DNA of 26,745 nt from Deinococcus aquaedulcis (GTDB lineage Bacteria; Deinococcota; Deinococci; Deinococcales; Deinococcaceae): positions 1-26,745 of the forward strand of contig NZ_JAHRBL010000030.1 of assembly GCF_019693445.1 (NCBI RefSeq). The letters run 5' to 3'. The translations under genes were made by a program, and so were the position numbers. The stretch's first letter is position 1; each line of letters begins with the position of its first letter. The notes beneath the pieces are model-generated. The model was not told the DNA's origin. It saw only the letters and a list, made by a program, of their open reading frames with translations, and did not search any database. Shown here piece after piece: positions 18,857-26,745 of this stretch.

Positions 18857-19048
18857 AGGAGATGAGGTAGGACGGGGCTCCCCACCCGCTGGACTGAACT
18901 GTGCCCTGCGGTGGATTGGCCTCGCATGGGGGCCGGTTCCGCCCTGGGGTGAGTAGGCAGGCCTTCCTGTCGTTCGCCCCACCACGGTTGGGGGTCGCCC
19001 GGGGCCACGCGGAGGGCTGCTGTCAGATCTGCTCAGGGCGGTGGTAGG

Positions 19049-19890
19049 TCAGCCTCCCTCCGTCCCCTCGTTCAAACGCGGCAGCGCCTTAGCGACCTCC
19101 GCCAGGCGGCCTTGTGTCCGCGCAAAAGTGGCCACCACCGGTGCGTGGTCGGATGGGCGCTCGTGGTGGCGGGGGGCCGTGTCCACCACGCAGCTCTGGC
19201 ACTGGGCGGCCAGGGCGGCCGACACCAGAATGTGGTCAATGCGCAGGCCCCAGTTACGCGCCAGGGCCAGGCGGCCGTAGTTCCACCAGCTGAACACGCG
19301 CTCGGGCTGGTCGTGCAGCCGGAAGGCGTCGTGCAGGCCCACCGCCAGCAGGGCGCGAAAGGCCGCCCGTTCAGGTTCACTCACCAGCACCTGTCCGGCC
19401 CAGCGCGCCGGGCTGTGCACGTCGCGGTCTTCGGGGGCCACGTTGAAATCGCCCATCACAGCCACGCGGTCATGCTCTGCCACCTCGGCCGCCAGCCAGT
19501 CGCGCACGGCGGCCAGCCAGTCCAGCTTGTAGGTGTATTTGGGCGAATCCAGGGCCTGTCCGTTGGGCACATACAGGCACACCACCCGCACCCCGCCCGT
19601 GGTGGCGGCCAGCACCCGCCGCTGGTCGTCCGCTAGGCCCGGCACGTCCGCCTGCACGTCTTCCAGCGGCTGCCGTGAGAGCAGCGCCACCCCGTTGTAG
19701 GTTTTCTGGCCGGAAAAGGCGGCGTGGTAGCCCAGTGCCTCCAGCTCAGCCACCGGAAAAAGTGGGTCTTCCACCTTCGTTTCCTGCAGTGCCAGCACGT
19801 CGGGGGCCTGCACCTCCAGCCACGCCAGCACCTGCGGCAGCCGCACCCGCAGCGAGTTGACATTCCAGGTGGCCAGCTTCAGGTGGCCGC

Positions 19891-19894
<4 letters not shown>
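19049..19894 (-). CDS. xthA: exodeoxyribonuclease III / AP endonuclease
   Basis: The 281-residue enzyme belongs to the exonuclease III (EEP) family, which cuts DNA at abasic sites and trims blocked 3' ends in base-excision repair. All catalytic positions are visible: Asn11 (TWNVNSLR), Glu38 (LQETK), Tyr108 (LYVPNG), Asp149/Asn151 (GDFNVAPED), Asp220 (RIDHILV) and Asp249/His250 (PSDHAPV). Length is slightly above the usual 255-270 because of a short C-terminal tail. The frame is open much further upstream, but [11 protein letters not shown] is the normal N-terminus and its ATG overlaps the preceding stop codon by three bases (ATGA), showing translational coupling to the membrane-protein gene. 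It is the last gene of a five-gene unit otherwise devoted to the cell envelope. Confidence 0.95.
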
Positions 19895-21395
<1,501 letters not shown>

Positions 21396-21399
<4 letters not shown>

Positions 21400-22082
21400 C
21401 GCCGGGCCCCCTTCACCGCGTTGGCAAAGGTGGGGTACACGTTCGAGAGGTCGTAGGCGCCTGCCAGCAGCAGCCGCTTGTCCCGCGCCGGGCTCCCCAG
21501 CGCCTTCACGAACGCGTCGCGGATAGAGGCGCCGCCCGTGCCCGGCTCTGGGCTGAGGCCCGCCACGAACAGGGCGCGCGTTTCGGTCCTCTTCAGCAGC
21601 CCGCTGACCGTACTGCCCAACGCGGCGCGCTTCGGATCGTCCAGCAGGGCGCCGTCGGTGAACAGCACCACCACGTCGCCTACCCCGGCCGTCTGGGCAC
21701 TGCGCTTGGCGGCGTGGGCCAGCCCGGCGGTGATGGCGCTGCCCTTGCCGGTGCAGGGCTTGGTCAGCGCCGCCGTGTAGCGCAGGATGTCCGCGCGGGC
21801 CATGCGGGCGCCGTTTCTGGAATTGAACTGGAAATCGGCCACCGTCTGCACGCCTTCGCAGATGCGCAGCAGGGTCAGGGTGTCGCCGGAGCGCAGCTGG
21901 TTAAGCAGCACGCTCTGCGAGAGCAGCCGGGCCTGCTCGGCGTACTTGTAGGCGGGGTTCTTGCTGGATCCGGTCATGTCCACCGCCACGGTCAGGTGCA
22001 GCGGCGGCGTGGAGAGGCCCAGCAAGCTGGAGGCACTGGCGGGCGCGGGCAAAAGCAGGGGGAGCAGGGCAAGTGGCAACAT
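21396..22082 (-). CDS. exported VWA-domain protein
   Basis: The 228-residue protein has an N-terminal hydrophobic signal (MLPLALLPLLLPAPASA, probable cleavage after ASA) and one von Willebrand A domain. The metal-ion site is present but altered: D-M-T-G-S in place of the usual DxSxS, a Thr in GSAITAGLAHA and Asp in LFTDGALLDD. VWA domains bind partner proteins through a coordinated divalent ion, so it probably acts as an adaptor outside the membrane. I chose the ATG at 22082 because GAGG lies seven bases before it; a TTG two codons upstream is possible. It follows the penicillin-binding protein gene by 22 bases and overlaps the next gene by four, so all are co-expressed. Its three non-signal cysteines are few; none is near the metal site. 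Confidence 0.85.
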
Positions 22083-22104
22083 GGTCAACCTCGAAAAAGG
22101 GCGC

Positions 22105-24213
22105 TCAGGGCGCGCCCGGGGGCGCGGGATTGCGGGGCTTGAGGCCAGCGAGCGGCACAGCGGCGCCGCCTACCCGGGTGACGCCGGGCGGCGGGCTCAG
22201 TGACTGGCGGTCGTGGGGAAGGTCACGCAGCAGGGCCACCTCGCGGCAGGCAGTCTGCTGGCGGTACAGGGCCACGGGCACGCTACGCTCGCCTGCTGGA
22301 TCGCCCAGCCACACGGCCATGGCGTACTGCGGGGTCACGGCGGCGCACCACGTGTCGTTCACGTCGTCGGTGGTGCCGCTCTTGGCGCCCAGGGGCACGG
22401 CGCGGCCGGTCAGGCGCTGGGCCAGCGTGGCGCGCAGGAACGGCACATGCGAGGCGCGGTCGTTCACGGCGCCGGTCAGCAGGTCAAAGGTCTGGTAGGC
22501 CACCACCTCGTCCCACAGCGGGGCGCACTCGGCGCGGGGCAGCGGAAGGGGCCGCCCGGCGCGGTCATAGGCTTCGGCCAGCAGGTGCGGCGGGCACAGC
22601 TGCCCCCCCCCGGCGAAGCTGGCGTAGGCGGCGGCCACGGTCAGCGGCGCGGCCCGGAAGGTGCCCAGGGCCGGGCTGGAACGGTTTTCGGGGTCCGGGC
22701 GATAGCCCAGGCCCAGCAGCAGCCGGCGCAGGCCTTCCTCGCGCGGGGTGCCCACCTGTACGGCCACGGTGTTCAGGGAGCGGGCGTTGGCCTCGCGCAG
22801 CGTGACCGCGCGCTCCAGAAAGGTGCCGCTGCTGTTGCGCACGGCCTGCCCGGCGTAACGGGTGGGCCGGTCTGGGAAGGTGCTTAGCTGGGTCAGGCCG
22901 TCGCCAAAGGCCTGCGCGTACAGCAGCGGCTTGACCGTGCTGGCCACCGGCCGCTGCGCCGAGACCGCCCACTGCCGCCCCGGGTCGCTGCTTTGCAGGC
23001 CGCCCGTGCTACTGGCCAGTGCCACAATGCCGCCCCCGCGCACGTCCACAATTGCGGCGCCCTCGGCCACGCTGCCCTGGCGTGCGTCGCCGGTCAGGCG
23101 CGCGACCAGCGCGGCCTGGGCGCGGGCGTCCAGGGTGAGTACCACGCGGCCCACCCGGCGCGGGTCCAGACCGCCCGCGCGCAGTTCGCGCCGCACCAGC
23201 GCCTGCAGGGCCCAGGCGGGTTCGGGGGTCTGGTCGTAGGCGGGGTTGCGCCGGGCCGACACCACGCGCAGGTCCGGGCCGCTGCCCGCGTAGGTCACCT
23301 GCCACAGCCGGGGCTGCAGCGGCGTGCCCACAGCGGCGCGGTAGGCGTCTTCGCCAATCAGGCCGCGCCCGCGTAGGATATTCAGGGTCAGCAGCTGCTG
23401 GCGGCGCATCCAGCGGAAGCGGGCCGCTGCCGTTTCGGGCGGGGTGTCCTCGGCCACCAGATAGCGGCCCGGCGCGGGCAGCAGCCCCACCAAAAAGGCA
23501 CTCTGGGCCAGCGTGAGGTCCGCCGGTTCCACCCCGAACACCGCCTGCGAGGCGTCATAGATGCCCTTGCGTTGCCCAATGCCAATCCAGGGCAGGCTGT
23601 TCACGCTCATGGCCAGCACCTCGCGCCGCCCGTAGCGCCACGTGACCAGCGGGGCCAGCACGAACTCAGTGGCCTTGCGCCGCAGGGTCAGCCAGGGGCC
23701 ACGCCGCCCGGTGTCGTAATCGAAGTGCCCGGCCAGCACGCTGTTTTTCAGCAGCTGCATGGTGATGGTGCTGCCGCCCGCGCCGGTCAGCAGGGCGCGC
23801 GGCAGCCGCCCCAGGTCCACGCCCGCGTGCGAGAAGAAGCGCACGTCCTCCTTGGCCACGTAGGCCAGCAGAAAGGCGGGGGAGACACCGCTCAGAGGCA
23901 CGCTCAGCGATTCACGGCAGGGCACCGCGTTGCTGACGTTGCCTTCCTGGCAGTGGTCAATCACCCCCAGCGGATCGCCCCGACGGTCCTGCACCTCAAT
24001 GGGTTGCAGCTCCGAGCGCAGGTTCCAGACCCGCCCCAGGGCCCCGGTGCTGACGGCCCCGCTCAGGCCCAGCGCCAGGGTGCCCAGTGTCAGCACGCCC
24101 AGCCCGGCCAGCCCCGCGCGCAGGATGCGGCCCAGGGTCCAGGGTTCGGGGCGCCGCACGAAGGGTGTGCGCGGCCAGGGATTGCGCCAGCGGCGCCAGA
24201 GCGTGCGGATCAC
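22105..24213 (-). CDS. class A penicillin-binding protein (transglycosylase/transpeptidase)
   Basis: The 702-residue protein polymerises and crosslinks peptidoglycan on the outer face of the cytoplasmic membrane. A basic tail and one membrane segment (about 30-52) precede a GT51 transglycosylase domain with Glu122 in KEDVRFFSHAG, GGSTITMQLLKN (146-157) and Glu183 in RRKATE. The transpeptidase domain has all three motifs: S-T-V-K at 425-428, S-L-N at 479-481 and K-S-G-T at 611-614. Size and order fit bifunctional PBP1-type enzymes; which subclass is not clear. The start is GTG at 24213, immediately after the upstream stop (TGAGTG). The VWA protein and membrane protein downstream are likely functional partners. 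Confidence 0.94.
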   Translation of the reverse strand: MIRTLWRRWRNPWPRTPFVRRPEPWTLGRILRAGLAGLGVLTLGTLALGLSGAVSTGALGRVWNLRSELQPIEVQDRRGDPLGVIDHCQEGNVSNAVPCRESLSVPLSGVSPAFLLAYVAKEDVRFFSHAGVDLGRLPRALLTGAGGSTITMQLLKNSVLAGHFDYDTGRRGPWLTLRRKATEFVLAPLVTWRYGRREVLAMSVNSLPWIGIGQRKGIYDASQAVFGVEPADLTLAQSAFLVGLLPAPGRYLVAEDTPPETAAARFRWMRRQQLLTLNILRGRGLIGEDAYRAAVGTPLQPRLWQVTYAGSGPDLRVVSARRNPAYDQTPEPAWALQALVRRELRAGGLDPRRVGRVVLTLDARAQAALVARLTGDARQGSVAEGAAIVDVRGGGIVALASSTGGLQSSDPGRQWAVSAQRPVASTVKPLLYAQAFGDGLTQLSTFPDRPTRYAGQAVRNSSGTFLERAVTLREANARSLNTVAVQVGTPREEGLRRLLLGLGYRPDPENRSSPALGTFRAAPLTVAAAYASFAGGGQLCPPHLLAEAYDRAGRPLPLPRAECAPLWDEVVAYQTFDLLTGAVNDRASHVPFLRATLAQRLTGRAVPLGAKSGTTDDVNDTWCAAVTPQYAMAVWLGDPAGERSVPVALYRQQTACREVALLRDLPHDRQSLSPPPGVTRVGGAAVPLAGLKPRNPAPPGAP

Positions 24214-24477
24214 TCAGCGCACCACGTCCAGCACGCCCGCCGCCGCCGAGCGAAACTGCCAGTCGCGCGCCACCTGATTCCACAGCCCCGATAGGCCCAC
24301 CAGCAGCACCAACAGGGCGCCCAGCCCCGCCAGGGCCGTGACCGCACCCGCCCACGTGGAGCCAGGGCGCGCCCCTGGCCGCCGGGCCGCGCGTTCGGGG
24401 CGCGGCCGGGGCGCAGGCGGCAGCGGGCCAGAGGGCAGACCCGACGAATAGGGCCGGGGTTTGCGCACGAAACTCAT
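24214..24477 (-). CDS. small single-pass membrane protein upstream of the PBP gene
   Basis: The 87-residue product has a basic, proline- and arginine-rich N-terminal tail of about 45 residues, one hydrophobic segment (VTALAGLGALLVLLVGLSGLW) and a short C-terminal tail, so it should sit in the cytoplasmic membrane with the tail inside. The ATG at 24477 is six bases after a TATGCT -10 box, which sets it as the start; the frame is open far upstream but without support. Its TGA touches the GTG of the penicillin-binding protein gene. First gene of the five-gene unit. No family recognised; a PBP regulator or accessory protein is a reasonable guess. Confidence 0.75.
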   Translation of the reverse strand: MSFVRKPRPYSSGLPSGPLPPAPRPRPERAARRPGARPGSTWAGAVTALAGLGALLVLLVGLSGLWNQVARDWQFRSAAAGVLDVVR

Positions 24478-24483
24478 GGTGGC

Positions 24484-24489
24484 AGCATA
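24484..24489 (-). promoter_or_regulatory. -10 box of the envelope/xthA unit (leaderless type)
   Basis: TATGCT on the minus strand lies six bases before the ATG at 24477, the first gene of the five-gene unit. No clear -35 hexamer is visible. Confidence 0.55.
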
Positions 24490-24618
24490 GAGGGACGGCA
24501 TGAGGCCTGCATCCCACCTTGGGAGGAGTGGACGGACATTCAAGTGCCCAGCTCTGTGCGCGCGCTGACGGCCCGCTGCGCCGCCCCCGCCTACCCTGGG
24601 GCCCAGGAGGTGCCCCCC

Positions 24619-25158
24619 GTGGAGATCGGTGAGCAGGTGCGCCCAGCCAGCCGGGCCGAGTGGCGGCGCTGGCTGGAGGCCCACCACGCCAGCGCAAAGG
24701 AGATCTGGTTGGTCACGGGCCGGACCGCGCGCGCCGTGTCGTATCTGGAGGCTGTGGAAGAAGCGCTGTGCTTCGGCTGGATTGACGGTATTGCCAAGCG
24801 CCTGGATGAGGCGCAGCTGGCCCAGCGCTTTACCCCACGCCGCAAGGGCAGCCACTGGACCGAACTGAACAAGGCGCGCGCCCGCCGCCTGATTGATCAG
24901 GGCCGCATGACCGAAGCGGGCCGGGCGGCGTTGCCCGACCTGACCGTGCGCCCGGTGGAGCTGGCCCCCGACCTTCAGGCCGCGCTGGAAGCTGACCCCG
25001 TGGTGTGGCGGCACTATCAGGCGTTTTCCGAGCACTACCGCCGCATTCGCATTGGTTATATCGAGGAGATGCGGGGTCGGCCCGCCGAGTTTCAAAAGCG
25101 CCTGGGCCATTTTGTGGCCAAGACAAGGCAGAACAAGCCGTTTGGGGTGATGGAGTGA
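24619..25158 (+). CDS. YdeI/OmpD-associated family protein
   Basis: The 179-residue soluble protein matches the YdeI/OmdA-type family by its blocks: SRAEWRRWLEAHHASAKEIWLV, YLEAVEEALCFGWIDGIAKRLDE, QRFTPRRKGSHWTELNKARARRLI and GRMTEAG, followed by the C-terminal helical OmdA-like part ending FGVME. Members are widespread and are described as bacteriocin-protection or OmpD-associated, but the molecular function is not established. I chose the GTG at 24619 because a near-perfect Shine-Dalgarno AGGAGGTG (24605-24612) lies six bases before it and family members begin at about this point; the open frame extends 25 codons upstream from a GTG at 24544 without such a site. It precedes the class V enzyme by 47 bases, which has its own promoter. 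Confidence 0.85.
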   Translation: MEIGEQVRPASRAEWRRWLEAHHASAKEIWLVTGRTARAVSYLEAVEEALCFGWIDGIAKRLDEAQLAQRFTPRRKGSHWTELNKARARRLIDQGRMTEAGRAALPDLTVRPVELAPDLQAALEADPVVWRHYQAFSEHYRRIRIGYIEEMRGRPAEFQKRLGHFVAKTRQNKPFGVME

Positions 25159-25192
25159 AGCCAGGAGCGTCGGCGCCCGGGCCTCTGGGCCC

Positions 25193-25198
25193 TAGACT
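25193..25198 (+). promoter_or_regulatory. -10 box of a leaderless promoter
   Basis: TAGACT lies seven bases before the ATG at 25206, which supports that start over the longer open frame and implies a transcript without a 5' UTR. Confidence 0.6.
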
Positions 25199-25205
25199 CT
25201 GGGCC

Positions 25206-26417
25206 ATGACCCTTGCCACGGCCTCCCTGCCCACCCGCGACGATCTGCGCGCCCAATTTCCGCCCCTGGCGCACGGCCGCGCCTACCTGGACAACGCGGC
25301 GGGCGGCCTGCTGCCCGCACGGTCCATTGCCGCTGTCACCGAGCACCTCACCCGTTACGGGGCCACCAACGCCATGCCGGGGCACCAGCCGGGGCGTGAG
25401 ATTCTGGCCCTGAAAACCCGCGCCCGCGAGGCCACCGCCCTGTTCCTGAACGCCGCCCCCGAGGACGTGGCCCTGGCCCAGAGCGCCACCGCCCTGACCT
25501 TCCGGTTGGCGGTGGCCCTGGCCCGGCTGTGGGGTCCCGGCGACGAGGTGATTCTCAGCGGGCTGGAGCATGAATCGAACGCCAGCCCCTGGCGTGAACT
25601 GCAGCGGGTGGGGGTGACCGTCAAGGTCTGGCATGCCCGGCAGCCCGACATGACGCTGCACCCCGAGGACCTCGCAGCCCTGCTCTCGCCGCGTACCCGG
25701 CTGGTGGCGGTCACGGCCGGCAGCAACGCCCTGGGCGTGACCCCGGACCTGGGCGCCATCACCGCCCTGGCGCGCGCCGCCGGGGCCTGGACGATGGTGG
25801 ACGCTGTGCACGCCGCCCCGCACGCCTTTCCCGATGTGCAGACGCTGGGCGCCGACTTCCTGACCTTCAGCCCCTACAAGGTCTGGGCGCCGCACCTGGG
25901 CGCGCTGTGGATTCGCCCTGAGCTGAGGGCCACCCTGCCCTGGTCGCGCCTGGACTTTGTGCCGGCCGGCGACATCACGGGCCTGGAACACGGCACGCCG
26001 CAGTTCGAGCTGCTGGCCGGCTGGCTGGGCACCCTGGACTACCTGCGCGAGCTGGGCGGCTACGCGGAGCTGACCCGCGCCGCCCTGGACAGTGCCTCGG
26101 CGCGGATTCAGGCCCTGGAAGCCCCGGTGATGGCCCGGCTGCTGCGCGGCCTGCTGGCCCATGACCGCGTGACGGTCTACGGTCCCCAGGGGCTGGCGGG
26201 CCGGGTGGGCACTGTGGCCTTCCGCTTAAGCGGTGAAACCCCCGAACAGACCGCGTGGCGCCTCAGCGAACGCGGCGTGGACGTGGCTGCTGGGCACTTC
26301 TACGCCGTGCAGCCGCTGAAAGATCTGGGCCTGTACCCCGAAGGTGTGGTGCGTGCCAGTATCGCCCATTACACCAGCGAGGCCGAGATTGAGCGCCTGC
26401 TGACCGCGCTGGAGTGA
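25206..26417 (+). CDS. cysteine-desulfurase-like class V aminotransferase without catalytic cysteine
   Basis: The 403-residue PLP enzyme is of the NifS/SufS-like class V fold: YLDNAAGG at the N-terminus, His122 in GLEHESNASPW stacking on the cofactor, Asp199 and His202 in TMVDAVHAAPH, and the Schiff-base lysine Lys225 in LTFSPYKVWAPHLG. Where true desulfurases have a mobile loop with catalytic Cys (as in AGHHCAQP), this protein reads AGHFYAVQP, and the whole chain contains no cysteine. It therefore probably does not make persulfide by the usual route; it belongs with the desulfurase-like subgroup whose activity is not settled. The ATG at 25206 is set by the TAGACT box. It is not next to any suf or isc gene here. 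Confidence 0.9.
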   Translation: MTLATASLPTRDDLRAQFPPLAHGRAYLDNAAGGLLPARSIAAVTEHLTRYGATNAMPGHQPGREILALKTRAREATALFLNAAPEDVALAQSATALTFRLAVALARLWGPGDEVILSGLEHESNASPWRELQRVGVTVKVWHARQPDMTLHPEDLAALLSPRTRLVAVTAGSNALGVTPDLGAITALARAAGAWTMVDAVHAAPHAFPDVQTLGADFLTFSPYKVWAPHLGALWIRPELRATLPWSRLDFVPAGDITGLEHGTPQFELLAGWLGTLDYLRELGGYAELTRAALDSASARIQALEAPVMARLLRGLLAHDRVTVYGPQGLAGRVGTVAFRLSGETPEQTAWRLSERGVDVAAGHFYAVQPLKDLGLYPEGVVRASIAHYTSEAEIERLLTALE

Positions 26418-26745
26418 GAAGAATTCTGGCAATGGTGCGAACAGTTTCGGAATTCTATGCGGAGCTGGTCGACAAACACGCTGTTTTCCCCCCTTCCCCT
26501 TTGTCGAACCTGAAAACGATTCGCACCATTGTGTAGGGCGATTGGTCTGGCGTCCCGGGAATGAAGCCCGGCATGGTTCTGGAGTGAACGACGTCCGTCT
26601 GGCACGAGGGAGAGCCGCCTTCTTTACGAAAATGAAGTAAAGATTGGACATTACGCATTGGGAAGCCAGTGGAAGTACGTCGTGCGCGAAACCAGAGCTT
26701 CTTGGGTCATCAGCCAAGCACATCGCTCGTCAACGGCCGCGAGCA
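26418..26745. other. non-coding right edge with inverted repeats
   Basis: No ORF with coding character is seen in the last 328 bases, which are less GC-rich than the genes before. The first part holds a nested inverted repeat (listed separately); in the rest I see no RNA gene, transposase or promoter I can support. Confidence 0.5.
26430..26531. repeat. nested inverted repeat
   Basis: CAATGGTGCGAA (26430-26441) and its exact complement TTCGCACCATTG (26520-26531) form a perfect 12-bp pair. Inside lies a second 8-bp pair, TCGACAAA (26469-26476) and TTTGTCGA (26500-26507). GAATTCT also occurs twice (26421-26427, 26450-26456). The structure has no T-run and could be a small non-autonomous element, an RNA structure or a binding site. 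Confidence 0.6.

Noticed and set aside
26226..26723. Minus-strand ORF of 165 codons at the right edge
   Set aside because: It overlaps the 3' end of the class V enzyme gene and crosses the inverted repeat; composition is not protein-like and it has no start site.

Overview
The window is high-GC bacterial chromosome and most likely comes from a Deinococcus species. The main reasons are a leuC-leuD-leuB set of the short Deinococcus/Thermus type, strongly GC-biased codon use, and several start codons lying only 6-7 bases downstream of a TANNNT -10 box. That last arrangement is the leaderless-transcript layout known to be common in Deinococcus. The species cannot be fixed from the sequence alone.

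Layout. (1) 3-6346: the 3' part of a very large RHS/YD-repeat gene, open at the left edge. It ends in a Hint-type autoprocessing domain and a variable C-terminal tip, followed by a small overlapping gene in the position of an immunity gene. Base composition drops towards AT from about 4370 and again after 5560, as expected for an exchangeable toxin/immunity cassette. (2) 6414-7115, minus strand: a decayed gene broken by frameshifts and stops. (3) 7181-9397, minus strand: a two-gene lipoprotein operon with a clean terminator. The larger lipoprotein may carry a papain-like Cys/His site. (4) 9788-14454, plus strand: leucine biosynthesis (leuC, leuD, leuB) with two genes of unknown function between leuC and leuD. 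Ahead of leuC is what looks like a complete leucine attenuator: a 14-codon leader peptide with three consecutive CTT codons, an alternative antiterminator, and a terminator hairpin. (5) 14455-14983: a long intergenic stretch with a purine-rich tract and a strong G-quadruplex motif. (6) 14984-18856, plus strand: a small hypothetical, a MocR/PdxR-type regulator, a small membrane-anchored protein and a MATE efflux transporter. (7) 24477-19049, minus strand: a tightly packed five-gene unit encoding a small membrane protein, a class A penicillin-binding protein, an exported VWA protein, a multi-pass membrane protein and the DNA-repair nuclease XthA, mostly overlapping or abutting. (8) 24619-26417, plus strand: a YdeI/OmpD-associated family protein and a cysteine-desulfurase-like class V PLP enzyme with no cysteine. 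(9) 26418-26745: no gene seen, but a nested inverted repeat.

Working together: LeuC and LeuD form isopropylmalate isomerase and LeuB follows it in the pathway; the leader would let leucyl-tRNA charging set their transcription. The minus-strand unit in (7) pairs peptidoglycan synthesis with cell-envelope partners and, unexpectedly, a base-excision-repair enzyme. The most rewarding items to test are the leucine attenuator, whose leader peptide appears to start at the transcript's 5' end, then the RHS toxin tip with its partner, and the lipoprotein pair.
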